A DNA stretch of 13,932 nucleotides from CBDCWA01 sp046048295 (GCA_046048295.1 JBJOGJ010000091.1:1-13932); one strand, 5' to 3'. Numbered from the stretch's first letter, positions 6,888 to 13,932 are shown. Made by a program: numbers and translations. The notes: generated by a model not told the origin, from the sequence alone.

Positions 6888-7283
6888 ATGAAGGGCACGG
6901 TCATCGTCGGGCGTCTCGTTACGGGGATCGGGCAGGGTGCGCACTTCACGCGGCTCGAATGGGCGCACCGGCAGTTCGTCGACAAGCTCGGCATCGACCC
7001 TTACCCGGGGACGATCAACGTCGCGGTAGAAGGGGAACACGCGGAGTTGTGGGCAGAGCTCAGGGCCGGACCCGGGGTACGCATCGCGAACCCGGACACA
7101 GGCGAATATGCCTGCGACGCGCGCTGCTATCCGGTCTCGATCGAGGAGCGGATCAAGGGCGCGATCGTCTATCCGGAGGTCAAGGGGTACGCGGAAAACC
7201 TCATCGAGGTCATCGCCGTGGAGGGGGTTCGCGCGGCGCTCGGCATCTGCGATGGGGATGCGGTTAAATTATTGGTGGAGTGA
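6888..7283 (+). CDS. ribK: CTP-dependent riboflavin kinase family protein (archaeal RibK/DUF120 type)
   Basis: Archaeal members of this family phosphorylate riboflavin to FMN using CTP. The 131 residues match the archaeal length (about 130-140) and carry the diagnostic motifs in order: the glycine-rich loop TGIGQGAHF (12-20), the nucleotide/metal-binding PYPGTINV (38-45) with T42 and N44, the segment IKGAIVYPEVKGY (89-101), LIEVIA (105-110) and a C-terminal DGDAVKL (122-128). No DNA-binding domain is attached, unlike some archaeal versions. The start at 6888 follows GGAG (6877-6880) with seven-base spacing; the frame is open 32 codons further up but without similarity. Bacteria normally use the unrelated RibF, so the real substrate here may differ. 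Family assignment is strong from motifs; activity is inferred. Confidence 0.82.
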   Translation: MKGTVIVGRLVTGIGQGAHFTRLEWAHRQFVDKLGIDPYPGTINVAVEGEHAELWAELRAGPGVRIANPDTGEYACDARCYPVSIEERIKGAIVYPEVKGYAENLIEVIAVEGVRAALGICDGDAVKLLVE

Positions 7284-7427
7284 GGCAAAGCGTCCCGTAA
7301 CCGGCACGGCACTCGATTGAGCTGGCGCGTCACGATGGCGTGAGGGGCGTGGCGTTCGCGCGGCAGGCGTGTATTGTTGCGGGGATGGGCGGCGGAAGAC
7401 GTCGCGAATGCAATGGAGACCTTGGAC

Positions 7428-7781
7428 ATGGGTATCGGAAAATGGCTCGGCGGCTTCTGCGTCGCGGCAGGGTTGGTATTGGTGGCCGGACAAGCCGCCG
7501 CGGCGCCGCTCGGGGGTGCGACAGTCGCCGCACAGGGCGCGAACCCTTCGGCGGCGGTGCCGGTCCACGGGCGACATTGTAACTACAGGCGCGGGCACAG
7601 GCATGCGTCGGCGTGCAAACGGCGCGGACGGGCCTACTACCACAGCGACGAGGAATACGGTGCACCGCGCTATTTCGGCGGCATCGAGATCCGGCGGCGC
7701 GGCACGCGCGGGGACTATCCCGAATATCCGCGTTGGGCAGACCGGACATTCACGGAAGCGGACGATCGCGGCAGCCCGTGA
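7428..7781 (+). CDS. Small exported basic protein of unknown function
   Basis: This 117-residue protein starts with a signal peptide (MGIGKWLGGFCVAAGLVLVA to about residue 26, ending GQAAAA). The mature part is Arg/His-rich with two cysteines (C51, C63) in the segment RHCNYRRGHRHASACKRRGR (49-68), then aromatic residues (YYHSDEEYGAPRYFGG, 70-85) and a charged tail. I do not recognise the family; such proteins are common in alphaproteobacterial periplasms. GGAG at 7415-7418 sets the start at 7428; an in-frame ATG at 7413 overlaps that site and is less likely. Its TGA overlaps the GTG start of the next gene (GTGA at 7778-7781), tying it to the two glycosyltransferase genes. Confidence 0.62.
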   Translation: MGIGKWLGGFCVAAGLVLVAGQAAAAPLGGATVAAQGANPSAAVPVHGRHCNYRRGHRHASACKRRGRAYYHSDEEYGAPRYFGGIEIRRRGTRGDYPEYPRWADRTFTEADDRGSP

Positions 7782-9169
7782 CACGTGGATACGCGGGCAG
7801 CGGTTCGCGGCCGGCGCTCACCTGGATGGCAGGCGGCGCGGTCGTGCTGGTGCTCGGGCAGGTGTGGCTTCGGTATGCGACCGCGGGACTGACGCATCAG
7901 ACAGCGACGACGCTCTGGGCGGTGGCGCCGCTGGTGCTGGGACTTGGCGGGATGACCGGCCTGTTCCTGATCGCGGCGACGCGGCTCGGGCGGGTCGATG
8001 CCACGCGAGGGGCGGTGGCGATGGTGCTGGTCGCCGGTCTCGCCATGCGGCTCGTCTGGCTCGGTGCACCGGCGCCGCTCGAGGACGACTACAAGCGTTA
8101 CCTGTGGGACGGGGCGGTGGTGGCGCACGGGCTCGATCCCTATCGCCATCCGCCAGCGACATTCGGCGCGGGGCGGCAGGTGCCGGCCGGGTACGAGGCG
8201 GTTGCCGCGGCGGGGCAGGAGACGGCGCGGGCCGCCAACTTCCCCGAGCTTCGCACGATCTACCCGAGCGTGGCGCAGGCGGCGTTCGCACTCGCCCATA
8301 TTCTCGCGCCGTTCGACGTGGACGGGCTCAGGGCCGTTTTCATCGCAGCGGAACTCACGGGGGCGATGGCGGCGATGGCGGTGCTCGGCGCGCTTGGGGC
8401 CTCGCCGCTGTGGGCGGCGCTCTACTGGTGCAACCCGACGATGGTCTACACACTGGTCGCGATCGCGCATGTGGATGCACTGCTGCCAGTGCTCGTGCTC
8501 GGCGCGCTGCTGGCGTCGATGCGGGGGCGGACGATGGTTGCGGCGGGACTGATTGCGGCCGGGGCGGGGGTGAAGATCTGGCCGCTGCTGCTGGCGCCAC
8601 TGGTCTTGTGGCGGGCGCGGCATCAACCCATGCGGATGCTGGCGGCTGCGAGCGTGCTGGCGGCTGCTCTGGCAGTGGCGACGGGGCCCCTTCTGCTCTC
8701 GGCACTGGAGCCGGCTTCGGGACTTGCGGCCTATTCGGCCCACTGGAGCAACAACAATGCGATCTACGCCTGGACAGCGTGGGGGACCAACGCTCTTTTC
8801 GGCGAGACCGGGCAAAGAGGCCTTAGGCTGTTTCTGGCACTGACGGCGGGCGGAATCGCCGTGTGGCTGGCGCTGCGGGACGACAGGACGGCGCGCGGGC
8901 TCGCGGGCTCATTCCTGGCGATTGCGGCGCTTACGTTCTATCTCTCGCCAGCGGAGTTTCCGTGGTACACGGCGTGGTTCCTGCCGCTTGCCGCAGTCGT
9001 CAGGAACTGGCCGCTGCTCCTGGCTTCGGCGCTGATCCCGGTCTACTACCTGTTCTTCCCGCTGTGGGCGGCACAGCAGGGCGACCTGTTCTTCTTTGGC
9101 GTCGGCTTCCTGCATGCGCTGCCGGTGCTCGGCTGGCTGGCATTCGAACGGCAACGCGAGCGGACGTGA
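7778..9169 (+). CDS. GT-C-fold polyprenyl-phosphate sugar-dependent glycosyltransferase (GT87/DUF2029-like), integral membrane
   Basis: This 463-residue, strongly hydrophobic protein has ten or more membrane spans. After the first two or three helices it shows the first-loop signature EDDYKRYLWDGAVVAHGLDP (102-121), where acidic E102/D103 are the likely catalytic or metal-binding residues of GT-C enzymes. These transfer a sugar from a polyprenyl-phosphate carrier on the outer face of the inner membrane. A second cue is NPTMVYTLVAIAHVDAL, common in this family's middle helices. I take the GTG at 7778 as the start because GTGA overlaps the previous stop; the frame runs open further upstream but would read through the exported-protein gene. 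Its TGA overlaps the ATG of the GT2 gene (9167-9171). The sugar and acceptor are unknown. Confidence 0.82.
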   Translation: MTRGYAGSGSRPALTWMAGGAVVLVLGQVWLRYATAGLTHQTATTLWAVAPLVLGLGGMTGLFLIAATRLGRVDATRGAVAMVLVAGLAMRLVWLGAPAPLEDDYKRYLWDGAVVAHGLDPYRHPPATFGAGRQVPAGYEAVAAAGQETARAANFPELRTIYPSVAQAAFALAHILAPFDVDGLRAVFIAAELTGAMAAMAVLGALGASPLWAALYWCNPTMVYTLVAIAHVDALLPVLVLGALLASMRGRTMVAAGLIAAGAGVKIWPLLLAPLVLWRARHQPMRMLAAASVLAAALAVATGPLLLSALEPASGLAAYSAHWSNNNAIYAWTAWGTNALFGETGQRGLRLFLALTAGGIAVWLALRDDRTARGLAGSFLAIAALTFYLSPAEFPWYTAWFLPLAAVVRNWPLLLASALIPVYYLFFPLWAAQQGDLFFFGVGFLHALPVLGWLAFERQRERT

Positions 9170-9924
9170 TGGCGCAGGAGTCGAGCCTCGGAATGGGCGG
9201 CAGCAATGGCGCGGAGATGGGCTTGGGGCGGGTGGCGGTGATCATCCCCGCACTCAACGAGGCGGAGGGGCTGCCCAAAGTGCTCGCCCAAATCCCGGAC
9301 TGGGTGACGCTCACGGTGGTGGCCGACAACGGGTCGACGGACGGGACCGGCAAGGTTGCGCGGGCACATGGCGCGGAGGTGGTGCGGGAGCCGGTGCGGG
9401 GCTATGGCGCTGCATGCCTAGCCGGGATTGCCGCGCTGCCGGAGGTCGATATCGTCGTGTTCATCGACGGCGACGCGAGCGACGTACCGGGAGAGATGGC
9501 ACGCCTCGTGGCACCGATTGCAAATGGCGAGGCTGATCTCGTCATCGGCTCGCGGGTTCTTGGCGAGCGGGAGGCCGGGGCGCTGACACCGCAGCAGGTG
9601 TTCGGGAACTGGCTCGCATGCCGGCTGATCGCGTTGATATGGGGCATACGCTTTACGGACCTTGGACCGTTCCGGGCGATCGGTCGAGATGCGCTGCGCC
9701 GGCTCGACATGGCGGACCGCGACTTCGGCTGGACGGTGGAGATGCAGGTGCGTGCGGCGCAGCGCAAACTGAAGTGTGCGGAAGTACCGGTGTCGTACCG
9801 GCGGCGGATCGGCAGGTCGAAAGTCTCGGGCACGATCCGAGGCGTCGTCGGGGCGGGCACGAAGATCCTCTACGTGATATTTCGAGAGGCGCTGTTCGGG
9901 GGCGGGCGGCAGACGAAGAGATAA
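9169..9924 (+). CDS. Family 2 glycosyltransferase, polyprenyl-phosphate sugar synthase-like
   Basis: This 251-residue protein has a GT-A fold that should move a sugar from a nucleotide donor to a polyprenyl phosphate at the cytoplasmic membrane face. Visible motifs are VAVIIPALNEAEGLPKVL (residues 23-40), ADNGSTDGT (52-60), the metal-binding D100-G-D102 (VFIDGDAS), ADLVIGSRVLGEREAG, TDLGPFRAIGRDALRRLDM, and a C-terminal SKVSGTIRG. It lacks the C-terminal membrane helices of some relatives, so it probably associates peripherally, as DPM1-type enzymes do. A TGATG overlap with the upstream GT-C gene suggests a matched pair: this enzyme charges the lipid carrier and the membrane enzyme uses it. 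The first 20 residues are variable, but ATG 9169 is the only start that fits the overlap. Confidence 0.87.
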   Translation: MAQESSLGMGGSNGAEMGLGRVAVIIPALNEAEGLPKVLAQIPDWVTLTVVADNGSTDGTGKVARAHGAEVVREPVRGYGAACLAGIAALPEVDIVVFIDGDASDVPGEMARLVAPIANGEADLVIGSRVLGEREAGALTPQQVFGNWLACRLIALIWGIRFTDLGPFRAIGRDALRRLDMADRDFGWTVEMQVRAAQRKLKCAEVPVSYRRRIGRSKVSGTIRGVVGAGTKILYVIFREALFGGGRQTKR

Positions 9925-10016
9925 CGAAGCTTGTTGCCAGCAGGCAAAGTTGAAGGCATGCTTCTCGCAGCATCCGCAGAAGACGGATCGAACAGGGACG
10001 AAACGCGAGGAGAACG

Positions 10017-11141
10017 ATGGGCGAGCAGACCACTGCTGGCAGCGGGCCAACCGTGCGGGACAAGGCCCGCAAGTTCATGCTGGAGCCTTATCTCGACTGG
10101 GCCGAGGGCGAAGGCGTACCTATCCACGAAGACTTCGCAATCGACATGCTCGCCATCGAGGCGAAGCCGTGGGCGCGGTTCGGGACGAACGGCGCGATCT
10201 GCCACCTCAAGGGGCGCGACGACTTCCTGACGACGTTCCTGTTCGAACTGCCGCCGGGAGGATCGAGCGCGCCGGCATCCCACATCTACGAGGAAGTCTA
10301 CTACGTCCTGTCCGGACACGGATCGACAACCGTCGAGATCAACGGGCACACGCACAGCTTCGAATGGGGGCCGAAAAGCCTGTTCGCCATTCCGCTGAAC
10401 GCGAAGTACCGCCATTTCAACGGCGCCGGCAGCGAGCCGGCGCGGCTGGCGGCAACGAACAACCTCACGTTCCTGATGAACCTCTACAGGAACGACCGGT
10501 TCATCTTCAACAATCCGGAACCGTTCACGGAACGGCTCGGCGGGTTCGGCTATTTCGCGGGCGAGGGCGAGTACATCGAGGTGATGCAGGGGCGGCACCA
10601 GTGGGAGACCAACTTCGTCTCCGACATCTCGAACTTCGAGCTCAAGGCGATGCCGACGCGGGGCGCGGGGGGCACGAGCATCCGTTTCCTGCTGGGCGAC
10701 GGGTCGATCGGCTGCCACTGCTCGGAAATCCCGCCCGGCACCTACAAGAAGGCGCACCGGCACATGAACGGCGTGGTGATCCATGCAGTGACGGGGAAGG
10801 GCTACTCGCTGCTGTGGTACGAGGGGGACAAGGAGTTCCACCGCTCCGACTGGCAGCACGGCGTCATCTATGCGCCGCCGGACCAGATGTTCCACCAGCA
10901 CTTCAACATCTCGCCGGCGCCTTCGCGGTACCTGGCGATCCAGATGGGCAGCGTCCGCTACCCGATGCTGCAGTGCAAGCGCGACGTGTGGGCGCCGGAC
11001 GGGCAGTTCGCGAAGTCGGTCGATGAAGGCGGCATGCAGATCGAATACGAGCAGCAGGATCCGCGCGTGCACAAGCTATGGCTGGAGGAGATGGCTAAGG
11101 CCGGGATCGAGCCGAAGATGAAGGACTTTATAAAGGCATAA
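10017..11141 (+). CDS. Bicupin protein, dioxygenase-like
   Basis: This 374-residue soluble protein holds two cupin barrels. The first (about 70-150) has PPGGSSAPASHIYEEVYYVL (79-98) with H89 and E92/E93, then H133 (KYRHFN). The second (about 225-315) has PPGTYKKAHRHMNGVVIH (239-256) with H247 and H249, then H293/H295 (FHQHFN), but no obvious acidic ligand. So metal ligands are fuller in either barrel than in a degenerate storage cupin; either barrel may bind iron or another metal. Two-barrel layout and length resemble gentisate 1,2-dioxygenase and quercetinase relatives, but I cannot fix the substrate. AGGAGA at 10008-10013 sets the start. The 92 bases upstream hold two weak 5-bp hairpins and probably a promoter. 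It lies 24 bases before the binding-protein gene, so the two are likely co-transcribed. Confidence 0.8.
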   Translation: MGEQTTAGSGPTVRDKARKFMLEPYLDWAEGEGVPIHEDFAIDMLAIEAKPWARFGTNGAICHLKGRDDFLTTFLFELPPGGSSAPASHIYEEVYYVLSGHGSTTVEINGHTHSFEWGPKSLFAIPLNAKYRHFNGAGSEPARLAATNNLTFLMNLYRNDRFIFNNPEPFTERLGGFGYFAGEGEYIEVMQGRHQWETNFVSDISNFELKAMPTRGAGGTSIRFLLGDGSIGCHCSEIPPGTYKKAHRHMNGVVIHAVTGKGYSLLWYEGDKEFHRSDWQHGVIYAPPDQMFHQHFNISPAPSRYLAIQMGSVRYPMLQCKRDVWAPDGQFAKSVDEGGMQIEYEQQDPRVHKLWLEEMAKAGIEPKMKDFIKA

Positions 11142-11165
11142 GCCTAGGACAGGGAGAAAACGCAA

Positions 11166-12182
11166 ATGAAGCGAAGCACATTGGCTGCCGCGGGGCTGAT
11201 CGCACTGGCCGCGCCAGGCTTGGCAATTGCCGAGGACGTCGGCGAATTCTACAAGGGAAAGACCATCAATATCGGCGTCGGCGCGAGCGCGGGCGGCGGC
11301 TACGATCTCGACGCGCGGCTGATCAGCCGGCACATCGGGCAGTACATTCCGGGGACGCCGACCGTGATCGTCTCGAACGTACCGGGGGCGCGCGGGCTCA
11401 CCAACGTCAACCGGCTCTATGCGACGGCGAAACGCGACGGCACGGCGATGGGCGTCGTGCAGCGCGGGCTCATCTCGGCGCCGTGGCTCAACCCAAAGGG
11501 CGTGCTCTACGACGCGACGAAGTTCAACTGGCTGTTCAGCTCGGCCTCCGAACCAGGGGTTGCGATCGCGTGGCATACGGCGCCGCAGAAGGCGATCGCG
11601 GAAGTGCTGAAGGCGGAAATGGTGGTCGGCGGGTCAGGCGACTCGACGATCCTGCCGCAGGTGTTCAACTTCACGACGGGCACGAAGTTCAAGATCGTCA
11701 GCGGATACCCGGGTTCGGCCGACATCATCCTCGCGATGCAGCGCGGCGAGACGCAGGGCATCGGCTACTACTCGTGGAGCAACATCGCGGCGAAGAACCC
11801 GGACTGGATCACGGACAAGAAGATCCGTGTGCTGCTGCAGACCGGTTCGAAGCGGCATCCGGACCTGCCGGATGTTCCGACGACTGCAGAGCTGGCAACG
11901 AGTCCGGCGATGCGGCAGATCCAGGACCTGTGGCTGGCGCCGCTCGACACGGCGCGGCCCTACGCTATGCCGCCCGAGGTGCCGGCGGCGCGGGTGGACG
12001 CGGTGCGCAAGGCGTTCTGGGAGATGGTGAAGAACAAGGGCTACCTGGACGACGCGAAGAAGACGGGGGCAAGGGTCGATCCGAGGTCGGCGGAGGACCT
12101 CAAGGCGCTGGTCGACAGGTTTGCCTCGACGCCAGCGGCCGTCATCGAGCAGGCGCGGAAAGCCGTCACGGGCGGGGGCTAG
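11166..12182 (+). CDS. Bug/TctC-family periplasmic solute-binding protein
   Basis: This 338-residue protein is an extracytoplasmic receptor of the tripartite tricarboxylate transporter (TTT) type. The signal peptide is residues 1-22 (cleavage near AIA-E23). Family motifs follow: FYKGKTINIGVGASAGGGYD (28-47), ARLISRHIGQYIPG (50-63), NVPGARGL (71-78) and YATAKRDGTAMG (85-96), with the later GGSGDST and LLQTGSKRHPDLPDVPT segments. These receptors bind carboxylates or aromatic acids; the ligand cannot be read from sequence. No TctA or TctB membrane subunits lie in the window, so it is an orphan receptor, common in alpha- and betaproteobacteria. GGGAGA (11152-11157) sets the start. It lies 24 bases after the bicupin gene, which may act on the imported compound. 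Confidence 0.9.
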   Translation: MKRSTLAAAGLIALAAPGLAIAEDVGEFYKGKTINIGVGASAGGGYDLDARLISRHIGQYIPGTPTVIVSNVPGARGLTNVNRLYATAKRDGTAMGVVQRGLISAPWLNPKGVLYDATKFNWLFSSASEPGVAIAWHTAPQKAIAEVLKAEMVVGGSGDSTILPQVFNFTTGTKFKIVSGYPGSADIILAMQRGETQGIGYYSWSNIAAKNPDWITDKKIRVLLQTGSKRHPDLPDVPTTAELATSPAMRQIQDLWLAPLDTARPYAMPPEVPAARVDAVRKAFWEMVKNKGYLDDAKKTGARVDPRSAEDLKALVDRFASTPAAVIEQARKAVTGGG

Positions 12183-12184
12183 CG

Positions 12185-12225
12185 CCGCCTGCAGGCGGAT
12201 GACCGGCGTGGCCGGCCGTCCGCCT
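12185..12225. terminator. GC-rich hairpin between convergent genes
   Basis: CCGCCTGCAGGCGG (12185-12198) is a perfect 14-bp palindrome just after the binding-protein stop. Overlapping it, AGGCGGA (12193-12199) pairs with TCCGCCT (12219-12225) enclosing CCGGC-GTG-GCCGG (12203-12215). Either form could end transcription for both convergent genes; no T-run follows. Confidence 0.5.
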
Positions 12226-12233
12226 TCAGACGA

Positions 12234-12575
12234 TCACTTGCAGAGCTGGGCGCGGATGGTGCAGACGCGGCTCGATCCGTCGTTGCCGCACTTCTCGCGC
12301 ATGTTGCGGACGGTGTAGCCGGAGGCGGCGGAGCCGACCTTGGCGCCGGTCGTGATCCAGACCGCCCACATGCCCCAATCGGTATCCTGAAGGACGGCCT
12401 CCCAGGCCTGGAAGCGGGCTGAGTCGGTGCTGGCGCCCCAGCCGCGACCGGCCTTCTGCTGGCAGGCCACCTTGCCCTTGGACTTGGCGCCCTGGGCGTG
12501 GGTGGTGGCGGGCGTGGCCGCGGCGATGGCGACGGCCGCCGCGGCGGCGATGGCGAGGGTCGAGAGCAGTTTCAT
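12234..12575 (-). CDS. Small exported protein with four cysteines
   Basis: This 113-residue protein begins with an alanine-rich signal peptide, likely cleaved after THA (residue 27). The mature part has four cysteines (C38, C96, C105, C112), enough for two disulfides, and a tryptophan-rich middle (W46, W58, W67, W70, W73) around DTDWGMWAVWITTGAKVG. The C-terminal half has the segment YTVRNMREKCGNDGSSRVCT (87-106). I do not know the family; the layout is typical of small periplasmic or secreted proteins of Rhizobiales-like bacteria. GGAGG (12587-12583) with six-base spacing supports ATG 12575. It is convergent with the binding-protein gene and divergent from the TIR-fusion gene. Its plus strand is G-rich even though the gene is on the minus strand. 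Confidence 0.68.
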   Translation of the reverse strand: MKLLSTLAIAAAAAVAIAAATPATTHAQGAKSKGKVACQQKAGRGWGASTDSARFQAWEAVLQDTDWGMWAVWITTGAKVGSAASGYTVRNMREKCGNDGSSRVCTIRAQLCK

Positions 12576-12703
12576 GGCGTGCCTCCGGTTGTTTCCGGAC
12601 GATGTTTAGCGTGTGGGACGAGATGGCGGCAACGGCACAGCGCGGGGCGGGCGCGATGTGCCGGCGGAGCGTGGTGGCCGGGTGACAGGCGCCGGGTGAA
12701 TGC

Positions 12704-12732
12704 GTGACGGGGCCGGAGGATCGGGGTATAGG
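12704..12732 (+). promoter_or_regulatory. Candidate sigma70-type promoter for the TIR-fusion gene
   Basis: GTGACG (12704-12709) and TATAGG (12727-12732) each match four of six consensus bases at the ideal 17-base spacing, about 32 bases before the ATG at 12765. This would give a short leader. High GC content makes chance matches less frequent, but the call remains tentative. Confidence 0.3.
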
Positions 12733-12764
12733 GAGTGTATTGCTTTTTCGGGGGTGCCAGGCGG

Positions 12765-13932
12765 ATGGCGGGCAAGATTTTCATCAGTTATCGCAGGGAT
12801 GACGAACCCGCATTCGCGGCACGGGTGCGGGACGGGCTTGCGCAGAAATTCGGGCGCGGCAGCGTGTTCATGGACGTGGACGAGTTGCTCGCCGGGCAGA
12901 GGTTCGACGAGGAACTCGCCAAGGCGCTGTCGCAATGCGACGTACTGATCGCGATCATCGGGCCGCGCTGGATGGACCTGCTCACAGAGCGGGCGGCGGC
13001 CGGCGAGCGCGACTACGTGCGCGAGGAGATCGCGGAAGCTTTGAGACGGAAGATCGTGGTGGTTCCGGTCAGGGTCGGGCGGGAAGGTGCGATCCCGCCG
13101 TTGCCGCGACAGGACAACCTGCCCGACGATGTTCGCGAACTGGTGCTCTACCAGAAGCACGACGTAACGCACGAGCGGTTCGGGCGCGATATCGCGGAAC
13201 TCAACGAAGCGATCACGACCGTGCGCAGGACGCGGAGGCCGGAGCGCGTTTCTGGCGGCGGGACGTGGTGGAAGATCGCGGCGGCGCTGCTTGTCCTTGG
13301 GGGCGGCGCTGGCGGGTATGCCTATTATGGGGCAGACCTGTTCAAACGTCCGAATACGCCGGTTCCAGTTGCGACTGCGCCGGTGGTAACGACCGAGACG
13401 ATGGTCCGCGAGGCGCAGGGGCTGCTGAAGGATCTCGGCTACGATCCCGGCGAGGTGGACGGCAAGCGGGGCGTCAAGACCGAGGATGCGGTCAGGGCGT
13501 TCCAGCGGGACATGGGGACGTCGTCGCGCGCGGTGTTGGGGCAGGTGGACGAGCGGCTGCTCGGTGCGCTCAGGGTGGCGAAGCGGACCAAGCTGCGCGA
13601 GGACCGCCAGCGGGAGCGGGAGGCGGAGCAGAAGCGGGTCGCGGCGCTGGAGAAGCAACGGGCGGCGGAGGAAGCGGAACGGCAGGCCAAGCTCAAGGCG
13701 GAGGCCGAGGCGAAACGAAAGGCGGAGGAGGAAGCGCGCAAGCAGGCGGAGCAGATACGCGCCGGGCGGGTGTTTCGCGACTGCGCGAGCTGTCCGGAGA
13801 TGGTCGTGGTGCCGGCCGGCAGCTTCATGATGGGCTCGCCGGAAAAAGAGGAGGGCCGCTACAATGACGAGGGGCCGCAGCGGCGGGTGACGATCGCGAA
13901 GCCATTTGCGGTCGGGAAGTACGAGGTGACGT
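12765..13932 (+). CDS. TIR - transmembrane - peptidoglycan-binding - coiled-coil - FGE/SUMF1-like fusion protein (3' end outside window)
   Basis: The frame is open from ATG 12765 to the window edge (389 residues, no stop). Residues 3-150 form a TIR-like domain: KIFISYRRDDEPAFAARV at the start, FMDVDELLAGQRFDEELAKA (35-54) and CDVLIAIIGPRW (58-69). One membrane span follows (about 168-188). Residues 211-268 match a peptidoglycan-binding type 1 repeat (REAQGLLKDLGYDPGEVDGK, then TEDAVRAFQRDMG). A charged Glu/Lys/Arg/Ala coiled coil runs 272-334. From DCASCPEMVVVPAGSFMMGS (339-358) begins a formylglycine-generating-enzyme/SUMF1-type domain, cut by the window end. Topology implies TIR in the cytoplasm and the rest in the periplasm. 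The ribosome site is weak (AGGCGG directly before ATG); a GTG at 12735 is an in-frame alternative. TIR may act as an NADase or as a scaffold; the catalytic Glu cannot be assigned safely. Confidence 0.85.
   Translation, partial: MAGKIFISYRRDDEPAFAARVRDGLAQKFGRGSVFMDVDELLAGQRFDEELAKALSQCDVLIAIIGPRWMDLLTERAAAGERDYVREEIAEALRRKIVVVPVRVGREGAIPPLPRQDNLPDDVRELVLYQKHDVTHERFGRDIAELNEAITTVRRTRRPERVSGGGTWWKIAAALLVLGGGAGGYAYYGADLFKRPNTPVPVATAPVVTTETMVREAQGLLKDLGYDPGEVDGKRGVKTEDAVRAFQRDMGTSSRAVLGQVDERLLGALRVAKRTKLREDRQREREAEQKRVAALEKQRAAEEAERQAKLKAEAEAKRKAEEEARKQAEQIRAGRVFRDCASCPEMVVVPAGSFMMGSPEKEEGRYNDEGPQRRVTIAKPFAVGKYEVT

Noticed and set aside
7613..7777. Upstream extension of the GT-C gene to an ATG at 7613
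   Set aside because: It would overlap most of the exported-protein gene out of frame, and its Arg-rich translation lacks a membrane or domain pattern; the GTGA overlap at 7778 fits better.
9870..11072. Minus-strand 400-codon frame opposite the bicupin gene
   Set aside because: The plus strand encodes two intact cupin barrels with a good ribosome site; the antisense product has no motif.
12606..13658. Minus-strand 350-codon frame, and a plus-strand shadow at 12935-13867, over the TIR-fusion gene
   Set aside because: The true frame from 12765 has TIR, peptidoglycan-binding and FGE motifs and stays open to the window edge; the others are Arg/Pro or Gly/Ala/Arg-rich shadows.

Overview
The window is high-GC DNA with densely packed genes, short overlaps (ATGA, GTGA, TGATG) and clear Shine-Dalgarno sites. 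Its gene content (orphan Bug/TctC binding protein, CoxL-type molybdenum hydroxylase subunit, Crp regulator next to a class III cyclase, TIR-SUMF1 fusion) fits an alphaproteobacterium, probably a soil or water Rhizobiales/Rhodospirillales relative. That placement is an inference from content, not from a marker gene. No rRNA, tRNA, CRISPR array, insertion sequence or prophage is visible.

Left part (1-6138). The 3' end of a Crp/Fnr regulator overlaps a six-helix membrane adenylate cyclase, so cAMP production and a possible cAMP receptor share one transcript. Then come a two-helix membrane protein, an 89-residue unknown, a minus-strand methyltransferase with a signal peptide, and, facing away from it, a 774-residue molybdopterin-binding subunit of the xanthine dehydrogenase/aldehyde oxidase family. 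That gene ends in a good intrinsic terminator.

Middle (6139-7427). A 62-residue minus-strand protein is followed by about 540 bases without a convincing gene. Next is a 131-residue protein of the archaeal CTP-dependent riboflavin kinase family (DUF120), preceded by a nested inverted repeat. Around 6.2-6.8 kb the plus strand changes from C-rich to G-rich, and this includes the minus-strand genes on each side. Such a switch is typical of a replication origin or of a rearrangement junction.

Right part (7428-13932). Three overlapping genes encode a small exported basic protein, a polytopic GT-C glycosyltransferase and a GT2 glycosyltransferase. The two transferases look like a pair that makes and then uses a polyprenyl-phosphate sugar. 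A bicupin and a Bug-family periplasmic binding protein follow as a probable two-gene unit for a small carboxylate or aromatic. After a convergent hairpin lies a minus-strand exported protein with four cysteines. The window ends inside a gene for a TIR - transmembrane - peptidoglycan-binding - coiled-coil - formylglycine-generating-enzyme-like fusion, the most unusual protein here. It is open at the window edge, so only its first 389 residues are visible.
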